Source: JBKHBT01 sp046542255 (GTDB lineage Bacteria > UBP14 > UBA6098 > JBKHBT01). From it: 39,202 nucleotides of DNA. The stretch's first letter is position 1; every line of letters begins with the position of its first letter. The stretch covers positions 1 to 39,202 of the forward strand of contig JBKHBT010000023.1 in assembly GCA_046542255.1 (NCBI GenBank), given 5' to 3'. Shown piece by piece: positions 16,260 to 25,474 of this stretch. Made by a program: the position numbers and the translations under genes. The notes beneath the pieces were generated by a model. The model was not told the DNA's origin, ran no database searches, and saw only the letters and a program-made list of their open reading frames with translations.

Positions 16260-19124
16260 TTAATTGTTTTCTACCCATTGGCTTCTGGATACAAGGATGA
16301 GTACTTTGCCTTTACCGGATTCCAGGCTGCCAAGAGCATAGCCAACAATTGGGCCGGTTTTGGTTGCTTTCTTGCCATAGCCGGGAATATTGCTGGATGT
16401 AATTGGATCGCCAGGATTTATTGCACCATTTTGTGCTGTACACAATACCCTGACTCTTCCTGCAAGAGCTATTTGCGAGCCTACATCGGCACCGGGTAGT
16501 TTGGGATTTGTGATATGAGTGATCTCAGCGAGGCGTCTTTCGATATAGTCGATTCTATCGCGGTCTATTCGCAATTGTTTTTCGTAATTGCTTCGGGCTT
16601 CAAGATAGTCAGCCATATCATTTAGGAAACTGTCATAGCCGGGTTCATCGGGATTTATCTCTATCGGCCTCTTTGGGGCCTGGCTATTTTTTGATAGGAT
16701 TGCTTCCTTTTCTGCCTGAAGAGCTTGCTCCTCTTCGCGATATTGTTCATAGTTTTCTGCTCTTCCCATCAGTATTGCCGGATTTTCGGACCTAACACCT
16801 ATTAGGAGCGGATCATAGGCTCTATCACAGACTTCGACTGAGACTTCCTTGGGATCATTCGAAGGATTTGCCAGCCTAACGATAGCACAGTCAGGTATTT
16901 CACCTTCGTCATTATACATCTCAGCGATATCTGCGCCCAAATCGTATCCAGTAGCCAGGACTGGCCCGGCAAAATATCCTGCATAATCTGAATAAGAGTC
17001 ATCGCATGTTCCATATATTGCCATATCGGTATATGATGGATTATTGCCAGCCCAGCCAAATAGGCCGATATTTGCGCTTACTCCATCTCCGCCAGCATTT
17101 AGGCCATGAGCATACCAACCGCGCACGATATCGCCTTCGGAAGCATATATATAGCCGCCATAGTTTGCGCCAAAATCGTTGTCCCTGACGCTTTGTCCAT
17201 AATAGGCGCAGCATTCCCCGGTATCTGCCGAAGTTGTATAGCTGTATATTCCCCAGAGGTGTGACTTTCCGGAATAGCTGGCCTCGCTCCATAAACCATA
17301 GGCTTGATTCATATTGGAGCTATTGTCCATAATCAATTGATTGAATGTACCAATCGAGGGGCCGGAACCGCTATTTGTCATATAGGTCTCGAAACCTGTA
17401 TTTGTAGAATCATTGGCAGAATTTGTTACCGAAGTTGACATTGTCATTCCGCTTGTTTTCCCGGTGCCAATATTTGTGGCCAAGAGATTAATTCCGCGAA
17501 GCAGCGCATTACTGGAAGCATTATCGCTAGATATGTCGATATCGAGGCCGGCGGTTTCGCCACTACCTGAATTTATCGATGTAATTTGTGCACCCCTTAG
17601 AGTTTTATCCGATGATGCATTATTAATAGTCGATAATACTTCAATACCCCAGGTAGCCTGATCTTCTGCCATTGTTACAAACTGTCCAGCAGTCGTATTG
17701 GAATATGAAGATGAGTCCTCTGATACTGCATTAGCAAGAATACCGATGGCAGAACCAGATGTCGTATTATTAGAAAAAGCGGCACCATATCCGGGATTGC
17801 TTCCTGTTTTCAGGTCAGCATAGAAGGCATAAGTTGCAGTTGAGTCATTGGCGACACGAATATTATTATCGACATCTCTTGGATGCAGGTAATCGCCATC
17901 GAGTTCCCATAGAAGGCCTGCTGTTTCGGCATCTGTCCATTCCATGCCGGAAGATGTTCTTGCAAGTACCTGTCCGGATGTACCGGATGCGCCATCGAGA
18001 TTTATAATAGAGCTTGCAGCCAAATTCAGGTCGCCTGTAATATCGACATCGCCGGCGAAGTATCCCGCATGGTCTGTTCCCTCGGCATAAATACCATAGC
18101 CACTGGCACCGAGATATCCGAAATTATCGCTATCGAATTCGCCATATGCGCCGTATATTGCGCTCCCCAGCCAGCCGCGAGAGCCGGTTGAAGATACACC
18201 CACAATCGCTTTTTCAGTAGTTTCGCCATTTCCAAGGACATGCAGCCGCTCATCGATTGGAGGCACTTCGCCAATACCGACATTGCCGGACGGAATAGCC
18301 GTCATATCATCGCCTGTGATATTCCAGTCGGAGTCTTCTGCAGTGCCTGTGAAGTCTATTGTTATTTCTCCAGAAGAAGATGTGATATCTATATCGGTTC
18401 CACCAATTAATGTGATATCACCGGTTTCAGAATTAAGGTTATTTACGACATCCTCGCCAAGTCCTGATGGAATCCCACGAATCGAATCCCAATAGACATG
18501 GCCGGCATAATGGGCCGAATCTGCCCAACTGATGAATCCGACTGAATCGATATAAGTTATGGAATCGATATTACGGATATATTCCACAATGCTGACAGAG
18601 TCGATAAAGCGCATACTATCGATAAATGTTATTGAATCAATATGTGTAATATAGTCAATGAAACTAATCGAGTCGATGAATGATACGCTATCGATATGTG
18701 TTACTGAATCTATATGCGAAACCGATGCCCTGAATGTCGTATCAAGATATGCGCCGAGAGTATCCCATGGGACCTCACCAGCTTTGAATGCATAAGGAAC
18801 TGTCATTAGTGGTTTTCTGGGCGAAATATCTTCGCCATCCACATTCATCTCAATATATCTCATATCTCCATCAAAAATCGATACTTCCAATGGAATAACT
18901 TCACCCAGATTTACAATAAAAAGGCCAGTGTTGAAGTTTACTGTTTGAGTTTCTTCCCATAATGGACTTCCACCAGTACTGTCTGCATAGATTCGGAAAA
19001 TGGTTTCCGTCTCGCCTTCGATAGGTGCGCCAAGATCATCTGTCAATCGCCCCTGGAATGCTATCTTATTAGGTATTGATAGTGCCACTATTGTGATCAA
19101 TAAAAATGCTAATATCCTTTTCAT
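16260..19124 (-). CDS. Tail-fibre-like exported protein with hexapeptide repeats
   Basis: The 954-residue protein has a signal peptide (1-17). Residues 19-115 (KIAFQGRLTDDLGAPIEG, IFRIYADSTGGSPLWEET, TGLFIVNLGEV, VPYAFKAG) form a module common in fibre-like secreted proteins of many phyla. Residues 137-196 are ten hexapeptides of type x-I-D-S-x-x. Residues 200-660 are G/S/N-rich fibre segments. The C-terminal ~230 residues (LGADIAEMY, DPLLIGVRSENPAILMG, IALAGRVRVL, INPGDPITSSNIPGYGKKA, GPIVGYALG) form a conserved globular head seen at the end of phage-tail-like fibres. It is interrupted by a ~90-residue charged coiled coil. No T9SS tail. The ATG at 19124 follows GGAGG. A trimeric surface fibre is my inference. 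Confidence 0.75.
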   Translation of the reverse strand: MKRILAFLLITIVALSIPNKIAFQGRLTDDLGAPIEGETETIFRIYADSTGGSPLWEETQTVNFNTGLFIVNLGEVIPLEVSIFDGDMRYIEMNVDGEDISPRKPLMTVPYAFKAGEVPWDTLGAYLDTTFRASVSHIDSVTHIDSVSFIDSISFIDYITHIDSITFIDSMRFIDSVSIVEYIRNIDSITYIDSVGFISWADSAHYAGHVYWDSIRGIPSGLGEDVVNNLNSETGDITLIGGTDIDITSSSGEITIDFTGTAEDSDWNITGDDMTAIPSGNVGIGEVPPIDERLHVLGNGETTEKAIVGVSSTGSRGWLGSAIYGAYGEFDSDNFGYLGASGYGIYAEGTDHAGYFAGDVDITGDLNLAASSIINLDGASGTSGQVLARTSSGMEWTDAETAGLLWELDGDYLHPRDVDNNIRVANDSTATYAFYADLKTGSNPGYGAAFSNNTTSGSAIGILANAVSEDSSSYSNTTAGQFVTMAEDQATWGIEVLSTINNASSDKTLRGAQITSINSGSGETAGLDIDISSDNASSNALLRGINLLATNIGTGKTSGMTMSTSVTNSANDSTNTGFETYMTNSGSGPSIGTFNQLIMDNSSNMNQAYGLWSEASYSGKSHLWGIYSYTTSADTGECCAYYGQSVRDNDFGANYGGYIYASEGDIVRGWYAHGLNAGGDGVSANIGLFGWAGNNPSYTDMAIYGTCDDSYSDYAGYFAGPVLATGYDLGADIAEMYNDEGEIPDCAIVRLANPSNDPKEVSVEVCDRAYDPLLIGVRSENPAILMGRAENYEQYREEEQALQAEKEAILSKNSQAPKRPIEINPDEPGYDSFLNDMADYLEARSNYEKQLRIDRDRIDYIERRLAEITHITNPKLPGADVGSQIALAGRVRVLCTAQNGAINPGDPITSSNIPGYGKKATKTGPIVGYALGSLESGKGKVLILVSRSQWVENN
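18537..18716 (-). repeat. Ten in-frame 18-bp repeats encoding x-I-D-S-x-x hexapeptides
   Basis: This encodes residues 137-196 of the fibre-like protein. Eight of ten units keep I-D at positions 2-3 and seven of those keep S at position 4. Two units vary (FIDYIT, IVEYIR). Synonymous drift between units is substantial, so the array is old and held by protein-level selection. The regular six-residue period suits a beta-solenoid or triple-stranded beta shaft. Confidence 0.8.
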
Positions 19125-19242
19125 ATTGCCTCCATAGTATATATTCTAATGACCAAGATAATAGTCTTTGTAGGTCTTGGAAACAATAAATTAAAAAAGG
19201 GATTTGCTGCTTCTAAATTAGCCTTAGAATCTTATGAAGGTT

Positions 19243-20442
19243 CTAATATCTAGGAACTTTGAAAAAGGGGCGATCCCCTGCTTTGATTTTATGGAAATAG
19301 TCCATTTCGCCAAGAAATGGCAAATTTCGCATTTTATACTCATCAAATAATGTGAGGTTGGATGCTCCGTTTATAAATACAATGATAATAAATATCGGTA
19401 GTATTTTTGATGGCGATTTCTTGATGGTATTGTCTTTGCAACTAGAAAAAACCAGGTAGAACATAAGAAAAGTGGTTATAATGACCATTGTATTCCATCT
19501 ATATGTATCCCAGCCGAAACAATGAAGGACTATCGGAGAAAGAGCAGCAAGAATTGACAGTAAAATAGTAAATTTGCCTTTCTTATTCTGATGCAAAATT
19601 TGCATCAAAACATAGATAATAAAAACAAATGATGGTGCTGTTACAGCCAGAGACAATATTAGTTTTGCAAAAATAACAGGATTTGTCCATACTGTCCTTA
19701 TAATATCAACGTTTGAACCGACATTTCTTTTCAAGACATTGAATGCTCCGCGTCTAAGTGTATGGATATTCTCGGAATCATACATTTGATACATCCTCTC
19801 GGCTGTATCGGGATCGAGCGTTGCATTGCTCACAACAAAAGCAATAATCATAGTCATTAATGTAAAAACCGCCAGTGCAATAGCTTGTTTTTTATTGTTC
19901 ATTGAAAGTATTAGAGACATAAACATCACCGGAAAGAACATTATCAATATAGCTTCATGTATAAGAAGCGCAATTGGCATTGCTATAAATAAGAAGATAA
20001 TTCTCTTATTGAATCCTTCAATATGGAGACAAATTAGAGTAATAAGCAGCCCTATATGATCGAAATAGCCAATCGTATGAGTTAGAAAAACGATACCAAG
20101 GCTGGAAACGAAAACAATAGATGCAAAGATATGCATTGCCTGATTACTTCTTATTATCTTGCGAAGCAATGAAATCAAAAGATAAATATTGAAAATGTAA
20201 ATAGCATAACTAAAGACGAAAAAGAAAGCATAAGTTCTAAAAAATGGGATTCCGAAACAGTTGAAAAAAGCCCCCAGCAAGGCCCTTTTGGTAAATCCAT
20301 TTTCATAATTAAAAAGAAAATGAGAATACGACCAGATATTTGGAAAGCGAATAGTGCGAGAAATTGAGATAAAGAGTATAAATATTGTGACAAAAAGCCA
20401 TATATTTTTGTTTTTTGTCTCGATTTTTGCGGCATTTTTCAT
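19243..20442 (-). CDS. Polytopic membrane protein, unknown function
   Basis: About 399 residues from the ATG at 20442; the frame also opens at a TTG (20511, 422 residues), but the extra segment is not hydrophobic and neither start has a good ribosome site. The protein has about ten hydrophobic helices. An N-terminal periplasmic-type motif, YSHFLFNYENGFTKRALLG, recalls membrane proteins encoded in capsule and O-antigen regions that read NYxxGFxRRGLLG, whose function is unclear to me. It lies between two exported proteins in the same direction, with repeat copy 2 in its upstream region. A glycan-polymerase-like or GT-C-like role is possible but unproven. Confidence 0.65.
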   Translation of the reverse strand: MKNAAKIETKNKNIWLFVTIFILFISISRTIRFPNIWSYSHFLFNYENGFTKRALLGAFFNCFGIPFFRTYAFFFVFSYAIYIFNIYLLISLLRKIIRSNQAMHIFASIVFVSSLGIVFLTHTIGYFDHIGLLITLICLHIEGFNKRIIFLFIAMPIALLIHEAILIMFFPVMFMSLILSMNNKKQAIALAVFTLMTMIIAFVVSNATLDPDTAERMYQMYDSENIHTLRRGAFNVLKRNVGSNVDIIRTVWTNPVIFAKLILSLAVTAPSFVFIIYVLMQILHQNKKGKFTILLSILAALSPIVLHCFGWDTYRWNTMVIITTFLMFYLVFSSCKDNTIKKSPSKILPIFIIIVFINGASNLTLFDEYKMRNLPFLGEMDYFHKIKAGDRPFFKVPRY

Positions 20443-20550
20443 AAAACAATATTTATGCAATAATTTAATATTATTATCTTTAACAATAAAAGATATACCA
20501 CAATAATTCAATTTGCAAGAATAATATTTTCAATCAAGGTGTTTAATAAC

Positions 20551-20664
20551 CTCTTTTAAAACCATATATAAGACATAAACATAATACTTAGTATAAAGAT
20601 AGTAAAGGCTTTACTGATGTTTTAGCCTGAAAAGTATGACAATGCGGAACAGCGTATTGTCTGG
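20551..20664 (-). repeat. Intergenic structured repeat, copy 2 (minus orientation)
   Basis: Reverse complement of the copy at 16024. The first hairpin is kept with one mismatch (GACAATACG against CGCATTGTC). The core from GGCTAAAACATC to AAAGCC is identical. The AT-rich loop has diverged fully in sequence but remains AT-rich, and the terminal box has become GGTTTT. It lies downstream of the secreted hydrolase and upstream of the membrane protein, in their direction. Confidence 0.85.
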
Positions 20665-20833
20665 TATTGTTATTGGTTTTATATTTCTCATATTTTTATC
20701 TTTACATCGCAGTTCAAGAAGATTTAATCTGAAATGAGTATAAAGTAAGTCAAAGTAGTTTTTGAAGCGATATAGCCAATATTGGGCAGGCTTCATTGAT
20801 TTACGATGCGATACCCATAAGATATTCGCAGAT
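20665..20833. other. Intergenic region without a recognisable gene
   Basis: AT-rich DNA between repeat copy 2 and the stop of the secreted hydrolase. No hairpin with a T-tract and no credible small gene are visible. A 61-residue frame here runs through the repeat and has no start context. Confidence 0.5.
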
Positions 20834-22246
20834 TCATTTCAGATAGATAATCGTTTGTGTGGAATTCAGGTTGCTTTGCGAGATAGCATTTACTAAGTAA
20901 ACTCCACTTTCGAGTTCAGATGCTGGCTGCCATTTGTATGTCTTATCATCAATAAATTCTGAAAATACTAGATTTCCTTGCATATCATAGATCCGCATAT
21001 TCTGAATCTTCTTATCCATCGATATGTTGACAACCGAATTAAATGGATTCGGATAGGCGGAAATATCGTAGTTATCTGGCAATGATGTGTATTGTTTTTC
21101 TTCGATAGACATAATCTCGGCCCATTCCAATTCGATTCTTGGTGTATTGCCAACTGGCTGCTGTCCCTCGAACCAGATTTTGTTATCGCCTCTTTCGCGA
21201 ACTCCGATAGTCAATCTATGGAAACTTGGCCCGGAAACATCCCATTGCCCATCCATTGTTATCATTCCACTGGAAGCATTAGATTCATAATATCCCGTCC
21301 ATGGTTCGCCGACATAGCTGCCATCGATTATGCTATTGTTTGTGTATATTGCCTGGCCGAGATAGCATGATGAATTTGGCCTCCTAAGGTCGTGAAATCC
21401 TGCTGTATAATTATGTGAAATTACTCCACCATGCCCATCCGGGACATAGTAGTTGAGAAATCCACCGGTTGGACACATATAACCGCTTAATGAGTCGAAA
21501 GCCATCGCAGCATGTGTCGAAATATCTTCATCGAATTCCATGCAGAGTATCCATCTTGCGGCAAGCACTCTGGGTAAGGCATCGCCCATCACCGTTCCGG
21601 AACCATAGAAATCATGTAATGAAGAGAGCGTGCCATATTCATTTACTGCAGTAACTACTGTAACAAATCCCGGCCAACCGAAATTTATCCAATCCGGGCT
21701 GCCATCCTCAGGCTGGAAAATTGCAATCATATGATGATTCTGCGCATCGATACCCATATCGGAGTAATCCAGACGACGCGTACTGATTGTGGTAAATTCA
21801 CTTTCTGCGGTAGTAGAACCCCATGAAGAAACACTGCGGCAGGCATAGGCGATGTCTCCGAAAAGATTGAAAGCCTTAACTTCCGTGCCCGTGATATCCG
21901 AACCCGGCCTTGCATCATTGACTCCATCTGCAATCGCCTGAAATTCTTCTTCGATATAATCGGGTTTATAGGTATATGTGCTCATAAGATATTGAACTTC
22001 TTCCCATGAATAACCCATCGATGCTATTAGCCCATAGATATCCAAAACAGTATTGTAAATCTCATCGGCGAAAAGATAGCCATATGCATATCCCATTTCA
22101 TAATGGCTTCCCCAAAATCGCGCAATCGAATAGCCATGCCCCGAAGCATCCAAATCCTGCTCTATAATAGTGCCATTTACCTGCGCGAATAGGCTAATCG
22201 ATAGAATCAAAATAATTAATAGGCTACTTAATCTAATTCTCATCAT
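20834..22246 (-). CDS. Secreted C45-type Ntn hydrolase (acyltransferase/amidase-like) with T9SS tail
   Basis: The 470-residue protein has a signal peptide (residues 1-21). GSHYEMGYAYGYLFADEI (46-63) is the N-terminal motif of C45/phospholipase B-like Ntn hydrolases. C136-RSVSSWGSTT followed by STRRLDY (155-161) matches the nucleophile-Cys region (C-S-x..G-x-T..R-x-L-D-Y) of acyl-CoA:6-aminopenicillanate acyltransferase relatives. That Cys becomes the new N-terminus after self-cleavage, here between A135 and C136. Residues 397-470 (AYPNPFNSVVNISM...GVYLVNAI..IIYLK) are a T9SS type A tail. The expected activity is hydrolysis of an amide-linked acyl group outside the cell; the substrate is unknown. 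GGAGAA fits the second ATG (22243) slightly better than the first. Confidence 0.8.
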   Translation of the reverse strand: MMRIRLSSLLIILILSISLFAQVNGTIIEQDLDASGHGYSIARFWGSHYEMGYAYGYLFADEIYNTVLDIYGLIASMGYSWEEVQYLMSTYTYKPDYIEEEFQAIADGVNDARPGSDITGTEVKAFNLFGDIAYACRSVSSWGSTTAESEFTTISTRRLDYSDMGIDAQNHHMIAIFQPEDGSPDWINFGWPGFVTVVTAVNEYGTLSSLHDFYGSGTVMGDALPRVLAARWILCMEFDEDISTHAAMAFDSLSGYMCPTGGFLNYYVPDGHGGVISHNYTAGFHDLRRPNSSCYLGQAIYTNNSIIDGSYVGEPWTGYYESNASSGMITMDGQWDVSGPSFHRLTIGVRERGDNKIWFEGQQPVGNTPRIELEWAEIMSIEEKQYTSLPDNYDISAYPNPFNSVVNISMDKKIQNMRIYDMQGNLVFSEFIDDKTYKWQPASELESGVYLVNAISQSNLNSTQTIIYLK

Positions 22247-22266
22247 TTCTCCTTTATTTTTTTTTC

Positions 22267-22295
22267 AATATAGCAAATTATCCAGTAATTTTCAA
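22267..22295 (-). promoter_or_regulatory. Promoter of the secreted hydrolase
   Basis: On the minus strand, TTGAAA (22295-22290), 17 bp, TATATT (22272-22267). Transcription should begin near 22260, leaving a short leader with AAAGGAGAA before the start codon. Confidence 0.7.
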
Positions 22296-22368
22296 TCCTT
22301 AAAGCCATACTCTTACTATTCCGTCCAAAAACAAGACAAATTAATCGGTAAGTGAAATTTTTATTTTA

Positions 22369-22397
22369 TTGACAAAGAAAACTAGCTACACTATAAT
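22369..22397 (+). promoter_or_regulatory. Perfect consensus promoter abutting a start codon
   Basis: TTGACA (22369-22374), 17-bp spacer, TATAAT (22392-22397). Only six bases separate the -10 box from the ATG at 22404, so transcription should start on or next to the A of the start codon. No Shine-Dalgarno sequence is possible, implying a leaderless mRNA. Confidence 0.8.
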
Positions 22398-22403
22398 GAA
22401 TCT

Positions 22404-23438
22404 ATGATAGAGCACATATTACATATCGCAAATCATGCTGTTATGGTTACCGGTTTTGTATTTGCTATGATGGTAATCACCGATTTTATAAATGTCGTAA
22501 CCAATGGCGGAGCGCAAAAATGGACTTCGAAAAGTAAGTTCAAGCAATATTTTGTTGGGTCATTACTGGGAGCAATTCCGGGATGCACTGGCGCTTTTAT
22601 GAGTGTTACAATGTATTGCCATCGATTTATCGGATTTGGTGCAATCACCGCTGCTATGATTGCAACTGCTGGCGATGCTTCATTTGTTATGCTTGCTATG
22701 TTTCCGGGCCAGGCTCTTTTGATTTTCCTTATCATTTTCATTTTGGGTATATTACTTGCGCCACTGGCAGAAAGATTCGGCAAATTGTTAAAAGTAAATC
22801 CAGCAAAGACTTGTAATGAAAAAGGCATACATAATCATATCGAGCCAAAGTTCCTATGGAGCATAAAAGCCATTATCGATGATCTCAAGGAATTTCATTT
22901 CTCGAAATATCTATTGCTTTTTATCAATATAGTTTTCCTGCTTCTTATAATATCAGGAATGGTCGGCCCGCATGAATGGAACTGGGGAAGAATTACTATG
23001 GCGGTTCTACTATCCTTTATGGTGATTATTGTTCTTCTTTCTCCTGAGCATTTCATCGAAGAACATATATGGTATCACATTATCCGCCGACATCTCTGGA
23101 AGATTTTCCTATGGACGCTTCTTGCGATGTTTACTGTCCATTTTGCGACTGAACACTATGATTTGCAGGGTCTAATACAGGGCAATCAGGTATGGATATT
23201 GCTTTTTGCCGGCTTGATCGGTATTCTTCCCGACTCGGCACCGCATATTATGTTTGTTGTGCTTTTTTCTAAGGGCCTTATTCCATTTTCGGTGCTATTG
23301 ACAAGCAGCATAGTCCAGGACGGCCATGGCATGTTGCCCCTTCTTTCGATGTCTTTGAAAGATTCGATCTATATCAAGATATTTAATTTCCTTACTGGTA
23401 TAACAATCGGATATATTGTTCTGGCATTTGGCTATTGA
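22404..23438 (+). CDS. Predicted 10-TM heavy-metal exporter (ArsP_2-like)
   Basis: The 344-residue protein has about ten hydrophobic helices. Three glycine/proline motifs within helices are notable: GSLLGAIPGCTGAFM (53-67), FAGLIGILPDSAPHIMFV, and DGHGMLPLLSMSLKD near the C-terminus. Two half-repeats facing each other, each with an I-L-P-G/D-type break, are typical of the putative manganese/heavy-metal exporter family (Pfam ArsP_2). A His/Cys-containing cytoplasmic loop (TCNEKGIHNHIEP) could bind metal. The gene follows a perfect promoter without a leader. The sensor kinase starts 54 bp downstream and may be co-transcribed. The substrate is not determinable. Confidence 0.72.
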   Translation: MIEHILHIANHAVMVTGFVFAMMVITDFINVVTNGGAQKWTSKSKFKQYFVGSLLGAIPGCTGAFMSVTMYCHRFIGFGAITAAMIATAGDASFVMLAMFPGQALLIFLIIFILGILLAPLAERFGKLLKVNPAKTCNEKGIHNHIEPKFLWSIKAIIDDLKEFHFSKYLLLFINIVFLLLIISGMVGPHEWNWGRITMAVLLSFMVIIVLLSPEHFIEEHIWYHIIRRHLWKIFLWTLLAMFTVHFATEHYDLQGLIQGNQVWILLFAGLIGILPDSAPHIMFVVLFSKGLIPFSVLLTSSIVQDGHGMLPLLSMSLKDSIYIKIFNFLTGITIGYIVLAFGY

Positions 23439-23492
23439 TTCTTTTCGCTAATTTTTTTTATATTTCAGTCGATATATTTCATAGAAGCGCAT

Positions 23493-25253
23493 ATGTTCGC
23501 GAAAGGGGCTATGGAATATTTAATTTGCAGCTTAGATGGCCGAATCGAATACATAGAAGGTTTCACCGATGAAAAGTCCAAAATACAGGGTGAGCTATTC
23601 GATAAGGTCTTCAATGGTATCGATTTCGAAAAAATCATAGATGACTCATGTAAGCCTGGAAGCTCTATCGAGTATAAAAACAATTTCTTTCAAATTCAAA
23701 AGATAATTAGCATAGATGATAAAATTATTATCATTTCTAATCAACGATTACAAAACGATGTCTTTAATGTGATTGAAACCGAACTTCCAGAAGCATTTTT
23801 TATTCTAGACCTTTACCTTAATTTCAAGTATATATCCCTTAATATCAAAAATCTATCTGGATTTAGCAGCGATGAGCTTTTGGGAAATAGCATCGAGCTT
23901 CTTTTGTCTAAATCATCCTTTGTGGATTTCCGGACTCTTCTGCAAGACTATCTTCATACCACAACATATTATTGGTGCGGATTTGAACCCATGCGGACAC
24001 AGCTCGAAGTCGCACGAAAATCTGGTTCGCTATTTATTAGCCAGTTCTCTTTCAAGTTTCTGAGGGATTCCGAAGGCAATATTCAGGGATTAATAGGTAC
24101 TTTGAAAGATATCACAGAAGAACACCGACGGATGGTGGAGATGAAAAAGATTCAGAGACTCGAGGCAATAAATATCCTCGCCGGCGGCATAGCTCATGAT
24201 TTCAATAACCTTATGATGGGCATTTTGGGCAATATCGATCTTGCGAAGATGTATGCCGAAGACAATAGCAAAATCCATGCAAGGCTCTTGATAGCAGAGA
24301 AAAACGCCTTTCGCGCCAAAGAACTCACCGAACAGCTTTTAAGCTTTGCAGAAGGCTCCACTCCAGAGAAGAATTCCGAATCGCCCGAGCTTATTGTGCG
24401 CCGAGCTACCGAACTTTTAAGGCGAAATGACAAACTACACTTCCAATTCGAGATACCAAAGAATCTCTGGAAAGTCGATGTCGATGAATCGCAGATGGTG
24501 CAGGTTTTCTACAATTTTTTCCATAATGCGGAGAAAGCCATGCAGGGCGAAGGACTAATCAGGATCAACCTGGAAAACAGCATTTCTACTCTGGAGCATC
24601 CCGGGCTAAATAAAAAATATGTTCGCATAACAATAGAAGATCATGGGATTGGAATAGCTCGAGAAAATTATCGCAAGGTATTCGATCCATATTTTAGCAC
24701 TCATAGCAATGGCTCTGGCCTTGGGCTGGCTATCGCTCATTCAGTGATTCGCAACCATGGCGGATTTGTCGATGTAGAATCCCGCCTGGGCTATGGGACG
24801 AGGTTTTATATCTATCTTCCGGCAACTTTTGAATTTAATATCATCAAATCTGATAAAAGACAAGAAAGGCCGGTAAAAGGAAGAATCCTTGTTATGGATA
24901 ATGAGGAAATCTATCGCAATGTGGCCGGTTATATGCTTAGCATAATAGGCTACGATGCAGATTTCGCCAATGATGGCGACGAGGCACTAGATAAATATAT
25001 CGAAGCTCTAGAGACCAGGCCTTATGACCTTATAATAATCGACCTCACAGTCCCGGGCGGCGAGGGCGGAATTTCCACGATTGCAAGGCTTCGCAATGTT
25101 GACCCGGATGTGCGCGCTGTGGTTTCAAGCGGCTATTCCGATGACCCTGTCATGGCGGATTTCATGCAATATGGATTCAAGGGCGTAATCTCGAAGCCTT
25201 ATGAGATTTCGGAGCTTTCGAGGGTTGTTACGCGGATTATTAAGGCCGCCTGA
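23493..25253 (+). CDS. Soluble hybrid histidine kinase: PAS, HisKA, HATPase, receiver
   Basis: The 586-residue protein has no membrane segments. Residues ~94-208 form a PAS domain (ELPEAFFILD...GFSSDELLG...IGTLKDITEEHR). The HisKA box is GGIAHDFNNL with phospho-acceptor H235. The ATPase has N345 (FHNAEKAM), D383 (EDHGIG) and G407-L412 (GSGLGL). The C-terminal receiver has D469, phospho-acceptor D517 (IIIDLTVPGG), S545/S546 and K568. All key residues are present. The class resembles NtrB-like kinases that pass phosphate to their own receiver, then to a partner not encoded here. No DNA-binding domain. The start is uncertain: ATG 23493 has no ribosome site, ATG 23511 follows AAAGGGG too closely. 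It may be translated with the exporter upstream. Confidence 0.88.
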   Translation: MFAKGAMEYLICSLDGRIEYIEGFTDEKSKIQGELFDKVFNGIDFEKIIDDSCKPGSSIEYKNNFFQIQKIISIDDKIIIISNQRLQNDVFNVIETELPEAFFILDLYLNFKYISLNIKNLSGFSSDELLGNSIELLLSKSSFVDFRTLLQDYLHTTTYYWCGFEPMRTQLEVARKSGSLFISQFSFKFLRDSEGNIQGLIGTLKDITEEHRRMVEMKKIQRLEAINILAGGIAHDFNNLMMGILGNIDLAKMYAEDNSKIHARLLIAEKNAFRAKELTEQLLSFAEGSTPEKNSESPELIVRRATELLRRNDKLHFQFEIPKNLWKVDVDESQMVQVFYNFFHNAEKAMQGEGLIRINLENSISTLEHPGLNKKYVRITIEDHGIGIARENYRKVFDPYFSTHSNGSGLGLAIAHSVIRNHGGFVDVESRLGYGTRFYIYLPATFEFNIIKSDKRQERPVKGRILVMDNEEIYRNVAGYMLSIIGYDADFANDGDEALDKYIEALETRPYDLIIIDLTVPGGEGGISTIARLRNVDPDVRAVVSSGYSDDPVMADFMQYGFKGVISKPYEISELSRVVTRIIKAA

Positions 25254-25343
25254 AATGACTCACTTTAACTTAATCACTATAATGCATTTCAATTATAAGC
25301 CCCAGTCGTTAAATACGAATGGTTTCGACTTTGCTTCAATACA

Positions 25344-25454
25344 AGACAATGCGCTGTTCTGCATTATCACATTTCTCGGCTACAATATCAGTAAAATTGC
25401 TGCATTATATATGCTATGTATAATATTTATTATTTATATATGGCTTTAGAAGAG
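25344..25454 (+). repeat. Intergenic structured repeat, copy 3 (most diverged)
   Basis: The first hairpin keeps GACAATGCG and the loop CTGTTC, but its right arm is TGCATTATC. That gives one G-U pair and one mismatch. The core is altered (GGCTACAATATCAGTAAA) while the terminal GGCTTT and AGAAGAG are kept. It lies 90 bp after the histidine kinase, in the same direction. Confidence 0.75.
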
Positions 25455-25474
25455 AATATTAATAAAATAATTCA

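Noticed and set aside
20611..20796. 61-residue minus-strand frame between two genes
   Set aside because: It runs through intergenic repeat copy 2 and has no start context or domain.
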